A stretch of 64,000 bases of DNA from JBFMFR01 sp040752025 (GCA_040752025.1 JBFMFR010000015.1:1-64000), one strand, 5' to 3'. Counted from the first letter of the stretch, positions 14,723 to 23,973 are shown. Made by a program: numbers and translations. The notes: a model not told the origin generated them from the letters alone.

Positions 14723-17464
14723 CTAGCCCAGCTTCGATTGTACCCAGCCCGGCACGCTGGCCAGGGCCTGTGGCAAGGGGCCGGCGTCTCTACCGCCGGC
14801 CTGGGCCAGGTTCGGGCGGCCGCCGCCGCCGCCGCCGAGGGGCTGGGCGACGAATTTGACCAGCTCGCCAGCGTGCAAGCCGCGCTTGACCAGATCGTCG
14901 GTGACTGCGGCGACCAGGAGCGGCTTGCCGCCCTCGTCGACTGAAGCCAGCACGGCAACGCCGCTGGGATGGCGCTGGCGGAAGCGATCGGCCATCTGGC
15001 GCAGGGCGTCGGCATCAGCGGAGGGCAGGTCGAGGGCCAGGACGGCCACGCCGCTGACCTGGGGGACGTTCTCCAGGTGGCGGTTGAACTCGGCGGCTAC
15101 CAGCTCGCGGCGCAGGTTGGAGAGCTGCTTGCGGGCCTCGTTCAGCTCTTCGAGAACATCCTGGGCCCGGGCGGGCAGATCGTCTGGGGTGGTCGCCAGA
15201 AGGTGGGCAGACTGTTTGAGCACCTGGAAGCGGCGCTGCACCAGTTCGTAAGCGCCGCGCCCGGTGACGGCTTCGATGCGGCGGATGCCGGCAGCGGCGC
15301 TGCCTTCGCTGGTGATCAGGAACAGGCCGATGTCGCCGGTTTCATCAACGTGCGTGCCGCCGCACAACTCGTTGGAGAAGACTTCGGGTTCACCGATGGT
15401 GATGTTGCGCACAGTTTCGCCGTACTTTTCGCCGAACAGGGCCGTGGCGCCCTCGCTGATGGCCTGCTGCAAGGGCTTGAGCTGGATGTTCAGTTGATAG
15501 TCTCCCAGGATGGCGTGGTTGACGCCGGCTTCGATTTGCTCCAGCTCGGACGGGGTGATGGCCTGAGGGTGGGTGAAGTCGAAGCGCAAGCGGTCGGGAG
15601 CGACCAGGGAGCCGGCCTGGCGGGCGTGGGCGCCCAGGATGGCGCGCAGTTCGGCGTGCAGCAGGTGGGTGGCGGTATGGTTGCGCATGATGTCGCGACG
15701 GCGGAGCAGGTCGATGCGGGCGATGGCGGGATCGCCAACCTGGGGCTCGCCGCGCAGGACACGGCCAACGTGGACGATGATGCCAGCGGCGGGTTTGCGC
15801 ATCTCATCGACCTGAATTTCCCAGCCTGGTTCGGAGACGGAGAGGATGGCGCCGGTATCGGAGACCTGGCCGCCGGACTCGATGTAGAAGCCGGTTTCAG
15901 GCAGGAGCACTTCGATCTGGTCGCCAGGAGCGACGCGAGCGACGCTCTCGCCGGCGCGCAGCAGGGCCAGGATGGGGGCTTCGATCTCGGGCCACTGGTA
16001 GGGGTTATAGGCAACACCATCCGGGCCGAGCTGGCCCTGGGCTTGCAGGTCGCTGAGCAGGGCACGGTAGATGTCTACATCTTCACCGCCGAGAGGGCCG
16101 AAGGTTTCGCCAGCGCCGGAAGCCAGGCGGTGTTTCTCCATAGCTTCGCGAAAGCCAGCTTCGTCGACACCCAGATCCTGCTCGCGGGCGATGTCGCGGG
16201 TGATCTCGAGCGGCAGGCCGTAGGTGGCGTACAGGTCGAAGGCCTGGTCGCCTGGCAGGATATGCGCCTGGCTATCAGCCAGGCGAGATAGTAAGTTCTC
16301 CAGCTTGGCGACACCGCTTTCCACGGTGCGCTGGAAGCGTTCTTCCTCGGCAGTTAGGTTAGTAAGGATGGTGTCGCGATTGCGCACCAGTTCAGGGTAG
16401 AAGCCGCCGTAATTATCGATCACCTGCCGGGCAACTTCGGCCAGGAAGGGTTGGTGCAGGCCGATCTTGCTACCGAAACGGGCGGCGCGGCGGATGATCA
16501 TGCGGCAGATGTAGTTGCGACCGATATTGCCGGGCACAACGCCATCAGCGATCAAAAAGGTAGCGGCGCGAGCGTGGTCGGCGATGACGCGATAAGGGGT
16601 GAAGTTCTGGCTAACCTGTTGATCGGTCTGGCCGGTGAGTTCCTGGGTGGCCCGCACCAGGGGGGAGAGCAGGTCGGTGCGGTAGTTGGAGGTGGTGTCT
16701 TGCAAGACGGAAACGATGCGCTCCAGGCCCATGCCGGTGTCCACGTGGGTGGCTGGCAAGGGTTCGAGCGAAGATGGGCCGGTGCGGTTATATTGAATGA
16801 AAACCAGGTTCCACAATTCCAGGAAGCGCTGGCAGTCGCCATTGACGTGGCATTCGTGGCCAGGAACGTGCTGCTTGTCACAGTAAGCCGGGCCGCGGTC
16901 GATGTGAACCTCGCTGCACGGGCCGCAGGGACCGGTTTCCGCCATCTCCCAGAAATTATCCTCGCGCCCGAAGAACAACACGTGGGTGGAGTCCATGCCG
17001 GGTTGTTGATGCCATGCTTTGGCGGCTTCATCATCCTCGGGAATCTCGCCTTTTTCGTCGCGGAAGACGGTGGCCCACAGGTTCTGGCGCGGCAGTCCCC
17101 AGACATCGGTAAGAAGCTGCCAGGCCCAGGCGATGGCTTCTTTCTTATAGTAATCGCCGAACGACCAGTTGCCGAGCATCTCGAAGAAGGTATGGTGGGT
17201 GTCATCGCGACCGACATCGTCCAGGTCGTTGTGCTTGCCAGCCACGCGCATGCATTTCTGGGAGTTGGTGGCGCGCGTGTAGGGGCGCTTGTCGGTACCC
17301 AGGAAGACATCTTTGAATTGAACCATGCCGGCGTTGGTGAAGAGCAGGGTCTGGTCCCCGCCAGGCACGAGCGAAGAGGAGGGCACGAAGGTGTGGCCGT
17401 GCTCTGTGAAGAAGTCGATAAAATCCTGGCGAATCTGTGCGCCGGTCAGTTTTTGCAAGGTCAT
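14723..17464 (-). CDS. alaS: Alanine--tRNA ligase
   Basis: A 913-aa alanyl-tRNA synthetase charging tRNA-Ala. The class II core begins TGAQIRQDFIDFF; motif 2 is HHTFFEMLGNWSFGDY. The editing domain has HTATHLLHAELR and CGGTHVDETGDIG, which supply the zinc ligands. The C-terminal C-Ala/DHHA1 domain ends in the Gly-rich PLGGGGGGRPNLAQAGG. The start is the ATG before TLQKLTG; 23 upstream in-frame codons do not resemble the family. Full length and intact. The glycan genes follow directly on the same strand. Confidence 0.97.
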   Translation of the reverse strand: MTLQKLTGAQIRQDFIDFFTEHGHTFVPSSSLVPGGDQTLLFTNAGMVQFKDVFLGTDKRPYTRATNSQKCMRVAGKHNDLDDVGRDDTHHTFFEMLGNWSFGDYYKKEAIAWAWQLLTDVWGLPRQNLWATVFRDEKGEIPEDDEAAKAWHQQPGMDSTHVLFFGREDNFWEMAETGPCGPCSEVHIDRGPAYCDKQHVPGHECHVNGDCQRFLELWNLVFIQYNRTGPSSLEPLPATHVDTGMGLERIVSVLQDTTSNYRTDLLSPLVRATQELTGQTDQQVSQNFTPYRVIADHARAATFLIADGVVPGNIGRNYICRMIIRRAARFGSKIGLHQPFLAEVARQVIDNYGGFYPELVRNRDTILTNLTAEEERFQRTVESGVAKLENLLSRLADSQAHILPGDQAFDLYATYGLPLEITRDIAREQDLGVDEAGFREAMEKHRLASGAGETFGPLGGEDVDIYRALLSDLQAQGQLGPDGVAYNPYQWPEIEAPILALLRAGESVARVAPGDQIEVLLPETGFYIESGGQVSDTGAILSVSEPGWEIQVDEMRKPAAGIIVHVGRVLRGEPQVGDPAIARIDLLRRRDIMRNHTATHLLHAELRAILGAHARQAGSLVAPDRLRFDFTHPQAITPSELEQIEAGVNHAILGDYQLNIQLKPLQQAISEGATALFGEKYGETVRNITIGEPEVFSNELCGGTHVDETGDIGLFLITSEGSAAAGIRRIEAVTGRGAYELVQRRFQVLKQSAHLLATTPDDLPARAQDVLEELNEARKQLSNLRRELVAAEFNRHLENVPQVSGVAVLALDLPSADADALRQMADRFRQRHPSGVAVLASVDEGGKPLLVAAVTDDLVKRGLHAGELVKFVAQPLGGGGGGRPNLAQAGGRDAGPLPQALASVPGWVQSKLG

Positions 17465-17541
17465 ACGTACTCCATACCAGTTGAGATAACAGGCAGGCCA
17501 GTGGAGGGTTGCAAGGTCCCCTGGCCTTCCCAATGCCCTGA

Positions 17542-17550
17542 ATTATACCA
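17542..17550 (-). promoter_or_regulatory. Extended -10 promoter candidate for alaS
   Basis: The minus strand reads TGG-TATAAT, an extended -10 (TGn) element about 75 bp upstream of the alaS start. No good -35 is seen. It lies back to back with a similar element on the plus strand. Confidence 0.5.
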
Positions 17551-17563
17551 ACAAGATGTGCAG

Positions 17564-17572
17564 TGTTATAAT
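17564..17572 (+). promoter_or_regulatory. Extended -10 promoter candidate for the spermidine-synthase-like gene
   Basis: TGT-TATAAT on the plus strand, 45 bp upstream of the start at 17617, without an evident -35. A strong GGGGAGGAGG ribosome-binding site lies between it and the start. Confidence 0.5.
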
Positions 17573-17616
17573 CCTGTCGTCCTGGCTTCTCAATCAACTG
17601 GGGAGGAGGGGCGCGT

Positions 17617-19233
17617 ATGTTGAGGAGTACCAGAGGTTTGCTTGTGCAGGATGGTGATCCAGAGGATATGAAACGTTACTTGCAGTTCGCGGTGTTTTCA
17701 TCGGGGATGGTGACGCTGGCCCTGGAGTTTGCGGCTTCGCGCCTGTTGGGGAGCGTCTTCGGAACGAGCAACCTGGTGTGGGCCAGCATCATCGGGCTGA
17801 TCCTGATCTACCTGACGGTGGGGTATTTCCTGGGCGGGCGCTGGGCGGATCGCTCGCCGCGCGGGGAAACGATGTACGCGGTGATGGCCTGGGGAGCTTT
17901 CGCAGCCGGGCTGGTGCCGGTAGTGGCGCGGCCAGTGCTGCGCCTGGCAGCAGATGCGTTCGACGAACTCCAGGTGGGGGTCCTGTTCGGATCGTTCACG
18001 GCGGTGCTGGTGTTGTTCTCGGCGCCGGTCACGCTGCTGGGCACGATCTCGCCTTTCGCCATCCGCCTGGCGATGCGCGACTCGCGCATGGCGGGACAGA
18101 TTTCGGGCAGGATCTACGCCATCTCGACCCTGGGATCGTTCGTGGGGACTTTCCTGCCAGTGCTGGTGTTCATCCCCCTGGTGGGAACAACGTTCACCTT
18201 CCTGATTTTCAGCGCCTTCTTGATCGTCGTGGCGCTGGTTGGGCTGGGACTGGAGAGCGGCTGGCGCCGGGCGGCGCGCCTGGCGTGGATGCTGGTGGTG
18301 CTCTTGATCCTGGCTGTGTTGGTCAACGGGCGGGCGATCAAGGCGACCACGGGACAGATCTACGAGCGCGAGTCGGCCTATAACTACATCCAGATCCTGG
18401 ATGTGGATGGCTACCGGCTGCTGCGGCTGAACGAAGGGCAGGGGGTGCACTCCGTGTGGCACCCCACGCAACTGGATTACGCCGGGCCATGGGAGCAGTT
18501 CCTGGCGGCGCCGTTCTTCAACCCTCCCCCGTACGGGCCGGAGCAGGTGAAGCGCATGGCGATCGTGGGCCTGGCAGCGGGCACGGTGGCGCGGCAGGCG
18601 ACGGCCGTTTTCGGCCCTATTCCGATCGACGGATTCGAGATCGACCCGGCGATTATCGAGGTGGGGCGGGAGTACTTTGGCATGGATCTGCCGAACCTGA
18701 ACGCCATCGCCCAGGATGGGCGCTGGGGACTGGAGCGCAGCCCTTACCGGTACACGATCATCGGCGTGGACGCCTATCGCCCGCCGTATATCCCCTGGCA
18801 CCTGACGACGCGCGAATTCTTCCAGATCGTGTACGATCACCTGGCAGAGGATGGGGTGATGGTGATCAACGTGGGGCGCTCGCCGACCGACCGCCGCCTG
18901 GTGGAGGGATTGGTAGGGACGATCCGCACGGTGTTCCCGACGGTGCACGTGATAGACGTGCCGAATACCTTCAATGCAATTATCTACGCCAGCGCCCGAC
19001 CGACGCGGGTAGAGGATCTATATGTGAACTACGCTGAACTGCGCTCCAGGCAAGGTGTGCACCCATTATTGATCACCAGCCTGGAGCGAGTGATGGTAAA
19101 CTTGCAGCCGACACCTGAGAGCCAGGTGGTGTTCACCGACGACCGGGCGCCGATCGAGTGGATTACGAACGATATGGTGCTGCGTTACGTTTTATTTGGC
19201 GATATGGAAGCCATTCAAGGAGTACATGAATGA
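17617..19233 (+). CDS. Membrane-fused spermidine synthase-like protein
   Basis: A 538-aa fusion of an N-terminal membrane domain (about seven TM helices, residues 17-235) to a C-terminal Rossmann methyltransferase-like polyamine synthase domain. The latter shows IVGLAAGTVARQA (SAM-site glycine loop), DGFEIDPAIIEVGREYF and the family motif VDAYRPPYIPWHLTTREFF. Such fused MFS/spermidine-synthase proteins are widespread but largely uncharacterised, and aminopropyl transfer is not proven. The ATG at 17617 follows a strong GGGGAGGAGG site. The stop overlaps the next gene by 4 bp (ATGA). Confidence 0.85.
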   Translation: MLRSTRGLLVQDGDPEDMKRYLQFAVFSSGMVTLALEFAASRLLGSVFGTSNLVWASIIGLILIYLTVGYFLGGRWADRSPRGETMYAVMAWGAFAAGLVPVVARPVLRLAADAFDELQVGVLFGSFTAVLVLFSAPVTLLGTISPFAIRLAMRDSRMAGQISGRIYAISTLGSFVGTFLPVLVFIPLVGTTFTFLIFSAFLIVVALVGLGLESGWRRAARLAWMLVVLLILAVLVNGRAIKATTGQIYERESAYNYIQILDVDGYRLLRLNEGQGVHSVWHPTQLDYAGPWEQFLAAPFFNPPPYGPEQVKRMAIVGLAAGTVARQATAVFGPIPIDGFEIDPAIIEVGREYFGMDLPNLNAIAQDGRWGLERSPYRYTIIGVDAYRPPYIPWHLTTREFFQIVYDHLAEDGVMVINVGRSPTDRRLVEGLVGTIRTVFPTVHVIDVPNTFNAIIYASARPTRVEDLYVNYAELRSRQGVHPLLITSLERVMVNLQPTPESQVVFTDDRAPIEWITNDMVLRYVLFGDMEAIQGVHE

Positions 19234-19952
19234 GTCTAGAAGCCTCTGCCGAAACAAAGGATGAGAAGAAGACAACGAAAACGAAAACGAATGGCGGCGC
19301 GGCGATTTACCGCGCTTTGGGCTGGTTGGTGACGGTGCTCGTGCCGGTGGCGCTGGTGCTGACCGGGGTGCGCGCCATGTTGTCTTCACCTTTCTTGTAT
19401 TTCGAGTACAACACGCCGAATTTTCCGGAAGACCCGTACGGCTTCACCAAGGAAGAACGGCTGTACTGGTCGCACATCGCCCTGGATTACCTGGTCAACG
19501 ATGCCGGGATCGAATTCCTGGGAGATTTGCGCTTCGCGGATAACACGCCGGTTTATAACGAGCGAGAGCTACACCACATGGTGGATGTGAAGAATGCAAT
19601 CCGGACCACACTGCGAGTGTGGTACCTGTCGCTGGGGCTGCTGCTCTTGCTGGGGGTATGGGCCTGGCGGGCGAACTGGCTGGGGGAATACTGGCGCGGG
19701 ATGGGGCGCGGCGGGTGGCTAACGGCGATCATGCTGGTGACTGTGATCGCCTTCGTGCTGGCCAGCTTTGGGATTTTCTTCGTGGCGTTCCACAATGTGT
19801 TCTTCGAGGAGGGCACCTGGCTGTTCTACTACAGCGACACCCTGATCCGTTTGTTCCCCGAGCGCTTCTGGCGGGATATTTTTATTTACGTTGGCGCGTT
19901 TGCGCTGATCGTTGGCCTGGCCCTGGGTTGGGGACTGCGCAAGAGAGGTTAG
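19230..19952 (+). CDS. DUF1461 (TIGR01906) integral membrane protein
   Basis: A 240-aa protein with a Lys/Thr-rich cytoplasmic N-terminus, a first TM helix (about 30-52), an extracellular loop and three more TM helices (about 125-147, 160-190, 212-235). The loop carries ERLYWSHIALDYL and ADNTPVYNERELHHMVDVK, which are TIGR01906 hallmarks; in that family the loop sits outside. Function unknown. It is translationally coupled to the spermidine-synthase-like gene by ATGA, so the two products may act together at the membrane. Confidence 0.85.
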   Translation: MSLEASAETKDEKKTTKTKTNGGAAIYRALGWLVTVLVPVALVLTGVRAMLSSPFLYFEYNTPNFPEDPYGFTKEERLYWSHIALDYLVNDAGIEFLGDLRFADNTPVYNERELHHMVDVKNAIRTTLRVWYLSLGLLLLLGVWAWRANWLGEYWRGMGRGGWLTAIMLVTVIAFVLASFGIFFVAFHNVFFEEGTWLFYYSDTLIRLFPERFWRDIFIYVGAFALIVGLALGWGLRKRG

Positions 19953-19958
19953 CGTGTT

Positions 19959-19988
19959 GAGGGCTGCCCTGTCAAGTGGACAGCCCTC
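19959..19988. terminator. Hairpin between convergent genes
   Basis: GAGGGCTG and CAGCCCTC form an 8-bp stem seven bases after the plus-strand stop and eight bases before the stop of the minus-strand lipoprotein gene. No long T run follows on either strand, so termination strength is uncertain. Confidence 0.5.
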
Positions 19989-19995
19989 ATTGGGC

Positions 19996-20925
19996 TCATT
20001 GATCGAAGATCCACAGGCCGGCGTTGGTGAACTGGCAGCGCGTGCCGAAACCGGTGTTGATGCCGGAGGATAAGCTCAGGTTTATCTGGCCTGGGCGCAG
20101 CGCGGAGGCGTAGGAATCCAGGATGGGCTGGTCATCTACGTAGAGTTTGACGCGTTGATCCAGCACGATCATCAAGACATTGGCCTGGCCGGAGGGGATG
20201 GTAGGTTTGCCGAATTTCTTCTGCGAGAGCATATTCCAGTTATCAAACTTGCGGCTGCGTAAAGTAGCCATGCCGTCCAGGCTGAGCTTCAAGAAGAAGT
20301 AAAAATCATCATCCTGGTCGGCAAACACGAAGCCACAGCCGGTGTTGAACCAGTTGGCTTTGTCGCTGGCGACATCCCAGGCGACATCGGTCAGGATGGC
20401 GAAGTTTTCAGCCGAATAACCGGTATCCCACCAACTGAAGTAGTTGATCTGAGCGACGCTCTTATCGAGATCTTCAATGGGGTAATAAGCACCCGCGGTT
20501 GTGGAGATGGCGCCTTCGTTGGCGAGCTTTTGGATCCAGTCGATGAGGGGTTGGGCCTGTTGGGTGGCGCGCATGTCGACCGCGGCGGTAGCCGTTTGCT
20601 TGACGGACTGGGCCTGTGTGGCGGTGGAGCGGGCGTTTTCAACTTTTTGGGTGGCAACGGCGGCGGCGTCCGTGGTGGATTGGGCCGCCTGGGTCGCTGG
20701 AAGGTCCAGGGTGGAGGTGGCAGCCTGTTGTACCTCAACCTGAGTCTGCTGGGCAACCAGGGTGGCTTCTTTTTCGGCGTTACGTGTGGCTTGCAGGGAA
20801 ACGGCTATCTCGGTTTCTTTCGACCCTGAGCCTATGGAAATGGTCGAACAGGCCAGGGCTACCAGCAGGGGGACAGCCAGCAGGAGCAGCAGGCGTCTCC
20901 GTGTTCTCGCAGGTGATTTGTACAT
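19996..20925 (-). CDS. Secreted lipoprotein, Ala/Thr/Gln-rich stalk plus jelly-roll-like domain
   Basis: A 309-aa lipoprotein with lipobox VALAC near residue 26. Residues 35-130 are a low-complexity Ala/Thr/Gln helical stalk (TQAAQ, ATQKVENA). A beta-rich C-terminal domain follows, with GCGFVF and GFGTRCQF whose two cysteines probably pair, and LYVDDQPILDSY typical of LamG/concanavalin-like folds. It is closely related to the protein at 21980-22915. The start before YKSPARTRR is backed by GAGGAG upstream. Ligand unknown; carbohydrate binding is a guess from the fold. Confidence 0.75.
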   Translation of the reverse strand: MYKSPARTRRRLLLLLAVPLLVALACSTISIGSGSKETEIAVSLQATRNAEKEATLVAQQTQVEVQQAATSTLDLPATQAAQSTTDAAAVATQKVENARSTATQAQSVKQTATAAVDMRATQQAQPLIDWIQKLANEGAISTTAGAYYPIEDLDKSVAQINYFSWWDTGYSAENFAILTDVAWDVASDKANWFNTGCGFVFADQDDDFYFFLKLSLDGMATLRSRKFDNWNMLSQKKFGKPTIPSGQANVLMIVLDQRVKLYVDDQPILDSYASALRPGQINLSLSSGINTGFGTRCQFTNAGLWIFDQ

Positions 20926-20992
20926 GATTTTCTCCTCTCTTGGGTACACGGATTTACTTTTGATTGAGTAGGGGTGGCCTGGCAGCAAGATA

Positions 20993-21787
20993 TCAAGGCG
21001 AGGTGAAGTTCGGTACGATTTGAACGTTTTGGATGTACCAGTACTTATCACCTTTGAGGCTCCATCCCTCCAGTTCTGTACTAAATTGAACAGTAATCGT
21101 TTGACCTTTATACTCTTCCAAAGAGAGCTGCTCAGGGGTCCAGGGTTTGCTGCCGTTGAAAATCCTGAAGACACGCCACCTGCCCTCAATGCTGAAACGG
21201 ATGTAGCCGATCAGTTTGCCGTCATACCCTTTCCCGAAGGGGAATGTATATTTGTGGACGAAAAGCAAATAGGGGTTTTTCCAGGCAGGATCGATGTAGA
21301 TATCTTGTTCGCTGGTCATGGCAGCGGAAGTCGAGGCGACCTGACCCCAACAGGGTTCGTTTGGATTTAAGCAGTCGGTGAAGCCGCCAACGAATCCGGA
21401 CAGTTTCCACATGGTCAGCGTAATCGTTTCGGAGGCAGGGGCGCTGGTAGGGGAGGATTCGGGCGAGGAGGCTGGGGTCTGGGTGGGGGCGACCAGTTCG
21501 GGGCCGGATGATGGGGTTGGGACGGGTGTATCCGTGGGGAGAGGAACAGGTGTGGGGGTGTCTTGCGGTGTGGGATTTTGAGCGGCCTGGGTTTGCTGGG
21601 CGGCCAGCGTGACTTCTTTCCCGGTCAGGTAGGTTGATTGAAGCGCAACAGCCATCTGGGTCTCCTGGGACCCGGGGCTGCCAAGCGACATGCTGCAGGC
21701 CAGGGATACCAGGGCTGGCAGCAACAGCAGAATACCAATACCCAGGCGCCGAGACAGACGCTTGTGCAAAGCAATTGGGTTGAGCAT
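20993..21787 (-). CDS. Secreted lipoprotein with Pro/Thr linker
   Basis: A 264-aa lipoprotein with lipobox SLACS near residue 31. Its first 70 residues resemble those of its two neighbours (ETQMAVALQSTYL versus ETEIAVSLQATRN). A Pro/Thr/Ser linker (about 73-120) leads to a beta-rich C-terminal domain with KLIGYIRFSIEGRW and KGDKYWYIQNV. This domain is not evidently the one in the flanking genes, so the shared N-terminus may have been joined to a new module. Function unknown. Confidence 0.7.
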   Translation of the reverse strand: MLNPIALHKRLSRRLGIGILLLLPALVSLACSMSLGSPGSQETQMAVALQSTYLTGKEVTLAAQQTQAAQNPTPQDTPTPVPLPTDTPVPTPSSGPELVAPTQTPASSPESSPTSAPASETITLTMWKLSGFVGGFTDCLNPNEPCWGQVASTSAAMTSEQDIYIDPAWKNPYLLFVHKYTFPFGKGYDGKLIGYIRFSIEGRWRVFRIFNGSKPWTPEQLSLEEYKGQTITVQFSTELEGWSLKGDKYWYIQNVQIVPNFTSP

Positions 21788-21878
21788 AATCCCTCCGGGA
21801 TTTTTGTGGGCTAAAGGATATATCTTTCATTATTGCAAATTATTTTATGAAAGTCAATGAGGCTTGCGGATATTAATG

Positions 21879-21916
21879 TTCGTGCGGCGCCGCTATGTGT
21901 AGCAGCGCCGCACGAA
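21879..21916. terminator. Strong hairpin downstream of lipoprotein gene
   Basis: A 16-bp inverted repeat with one mismatch (TTCGTGCGGCGC core) and a six-base loop lies between two minus-strand lipoprotein genes, 64 bp after the stop of the upstream one. There is no T run, so it may act as an mRNA 3'-end stabiliser as much as a terminator. Confidence 0.6.
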
Positions 21917-21979
21917 TAACGATATAGTATTCGAAAAGAGGCAGGCGGAGGAATATCAGCGTCGGCGGGCCGGTGGAGT

Positions 21980-22915
21980 CTATTTCAGGAGCCAGATGCC
22001 CATGTTGGTCATGGTGCAGCGTGTGCCGAAGCCCTTATTGGTGCCAGATACCATCGAGGTAAAGATGGCGCCGGGTTTTAGCAAGATGTCGTTGGCGTGG
22101 GCGGTAAGCTCATCGTTGACGTAGATGTTGATGGCGGCGTTATCAACAGCCAAGACGAACTGCGCCTGGCCGCGGGGGATGGACAGCTTACCGGAGTAGC
22201 TTTGTTGGGCTACCCAGGTGAGATTGCCCTGGCGGCTGCGCAAAAGGTTGACTTTTCCATCCAGGGCCAGGTAGACCAGGTAGTGCAGGTTCTCCTGCCA
22301 GCCGAAGACGAAACCGCAGCCAGAGCGATCCCAGTTGGCCTTATCTGAGCCGGAATCCCACCTAAAGTCGGCTTTCAGGATAAAGCGCGAGAAGGGTTCG
22401 ATGTACAGATCGGTGGGCCAGTAGTCGTAGTAATTCATCTGCGCCCAACTGTTGTCGAAATCTTTCAGGGGGGTGTAACTGCCGGCTGAGCTGGAGATGA
22501 CGCCTTCAGCGAAAAGTTTCTCGGCCAAGTCGTAAAGGGGCTGCGCCTGGGCAGTGGCCTGCTGGTTGGCCTGGGCGGTGGCGGTTTGCCGCTTGACGAC
22601 AACTTGCGTAGAAGTGGCCTGGGAATTCAAGACCCTTTGTGTGGAAGTGGCGATGGCGTTGGCGGTGGATTGGGCCTGGGCGGTAGCCTGGGCATCCAGG
22701 GTGGCCTGGGCGTCGGCGGTTTGCTGCGCCACGACGGTCTGGCTGGCCTGCTCGGTCGCCAGTTGATCCTGGGTGGCCTGGAAAGCGGCGGTTTGGGTGA
22801 GCTGCACGCCCGGGTCGACCGTAGGGGTGGGCGTTACCTTACTCGCGGCGGAACCCTGGCAGGCAGCAACGAAGATAACCAGTACGAGCAGGATGACGGA
22901 AATTTTGACGCGCAT
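21980..22915 (-). CDS. Secreted lipoprotein, Ala/Thr/Gln-rich stalk plus jelly-roll-like domain
   Basis: A 311-aa lipoprotein with lipobox FVAAC near residue 19. A Thr/Pro patch is followed by a long Ala/Gln/Thr helical stalk (QATLDAQATAQAQST) and a beta-rich domain. The signatures SGCGFVF and GFGTRCTM match the 309-aa lipoprotein downstream, including both cysteines. An AGGAGG site precedes the ATG, and a strong TTGACT/TATACT promoter lies about 170 bp upstream. That and its own downstream hairpin suggest it is the most strongly expressed member of the cluster. Confidence 0.78.
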   Translation of the reverse strand: MRVKISVILLVLVIFVAACQGSAASKVTPTPTVDPGVQLTQTAAFQATQDQLATEQASQTVVAQQTADAQATLDAQATAQAQSTANAIATSTQRVLNSQATSTQVVVKRQTATAQANQQATAQAQPLYDLAEKLFAEGVISSSAGSYTPLKDFDNSWAQMNYYDYWPTDLYIEPFSRFILKADFRWDSGSDKANWDRSGCGFVFGWQENLHYLVYLALDGKVNLLRSRQGNLTWVAQQSYSGKLSIPRGQAQFVLAVDNAAINIYVNDELTAHANDILLKPGAIFTSMVSGTNKGFGTRCTMTNMGIWLLK

Positions 22916-23091
22916 AATCTCCTCCTAAATTTCTGTTGTGCATGATTTTGTCTGTCAGGTGTGGAAAGGGTTATTGCGCCCCGTCTGGTTATCAGGTCAG
23001 AATACCCCCTCCAAACTTCAGACTGGAATTTCCTGGAACGCTTAGATCGTTATGGTTTTTGTGAGTTGCTGATTTTACCTCCGCCACACTA

Positions 23092-23120
23092 AGTATAGAT
23101 GATTCCTGGCCGGGAGTCAA
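23092..23120 (-). promoter_or_regulatory. Sigma-70-type promoter of the lipoprotein gene
   Basis: On the minus strand TTGACT, 17 bp, TATACT. The predicted transcript starts near 23085, giving a leader of about 170 nt before the lipoprotein start at 22915. Confidence 0.7.
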
Positions 23121-23134
23121 CGATTTTTTTGGTG

Positions 23135-23176
23135 GAAAAGCAAACGATCCAACCGGTTTACGCCTGGTTGGATCGT
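23135..23176 (-). terminator. Intrinsic terminator of gpmA
   Basis: An 11-bp perfect stem (ACGATCCAACC) with an 11-base loop, 22 bp after the gpmA stop. On the minus strand it is followed by TTGCTTTTCC, a T-rich tract. Confidence 0.75.
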
Positions 23177-23198
23177 CTGGCAGTGGTTGAGGGAAGAT

Positions 23199-23954
23199 TT
23201 ACTTGGCCTTGCCCTGGGCGGCGACGGCTTCGGCAGCTTTCTTGACGGCCTCGGGGTCGCCCAGGTAATAGCTGTCCAGGCGGCGCAGGTTTTCGTCCAG
23301 CTCGTAGACCAGAGGGACGCCGGTGGGGATGTTCAGCTCGGGGATGGTCTCATCGGAGATGTTATCCAGGTATTTGACCAAGGCGCGCAGGCTGTTGCCG
23401 TGGGCGGCGATGAGCACGCTCTGCCCGGATTTGACGGTGGGGCCGATGGTGCTGAACCAGTAGGGCATCATGCGCTCGACGGTCAGCTTGAGCGACTCGC
23501 AGGCAGGCAGCACGTCCAGGGGCAGTTGAGCGTAGCGGGGGTCGAAACGGGGGTGGCGCTCGTCATCCAACTCGAGAGCCGGAGGCGGGGTGTCGTAGCT
23601 GCGGCGCCAGATTTTGACCTGCGCCTCGCCGAATTTGGCCGCCATTTCGGCCTTATTGAGGCCCTGCAGGGCGCCATAGTGGCGCTCGTTCAACTGCCAG
23701 GCGCGCACCACCGGGATCCATTCCAGGTTCATGTCTTCCATAACGATCCACAGGGTCTGGATGGCGCGCTTGAGCACGGAGGTATAGGCCATATCGAATG
23801 TGAAGCCAGCTTCCAGCATCAGGCGGGCGGATTCGTGGGCTTCCTGGCGGCCTTTTTCGGTCAGGCCGACGTCGGTCCAGCCAGTGAAGCGATTTTCAAG
23901 ATTCCAGGCGCTTTGCCCGTGGCGCAAGAGCACCATTTTGTAAGTTTTACTCAT
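23199..23954 (-). CDS. gpmA: 2,3-bisphosphoglycerate-dependent phosphoglycerate mutase
   Basis: A 251-aa cytoplasmic glycolytic enzyme interconverting 3- and 2-phosphoglycerate. LLRHGQSAWNLENRFTGW contains the phospho-accepting His12. LTEKGRQEA, RHYGALQGLNKAE and the second catalytic His in LIAAHGNSLRALVKY are classic GpmA motifs. Full length. It lies downstream of the UgpC ATPase gene, from which a strong terminator separates it. No consensus promoter is evident in the short gap, so some read-through expression is possible. Confidence 0.96.
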   Translation of the reverse strand: MSKTYKMVLLRHGQSAWNLENRFTGWTDVGLTEKGRQEAHESARLMLEAGFTFDMAYTSVLKRAIQTLWIVMEDMNLEWIPVVRAWQLNERHYGALQGLNKAEMAAKFGEAQVKIWRRSYDTPPPALELDDERHPRFDPRYAQLPLDVLPACESLKLTVERMMPYWFSTIGPTVKSGQSVLIAAHGNSLRALVKYLDNISDETIPELNIPTGVPLVYELDENLRRLDSYYLGDPEAVKKAAEAVAAQGKAK

Positions 23955-23973
23955 TTGGGTTGGTTCCTTTCAC

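Noticed and set aside
14969..16291. Long open frame antisense to alaS (440 codons)
   Set aside because: It mirrors the codon bias of alaS, has a Gly/Ala/Gln/Val-rich shadow composition and matches no family. The same holds for other long antisense frames, for example opposite the UgpC-type ATPase (24093-25238) and within 16451-17623.
17698..18948. Long minus-strand frame opposite the spermidine-synthase-like gene
   Set aside because: His/Arg/Gln-rich low-complexity translation, no start context, and the plus-strand gene has clear family motifs.
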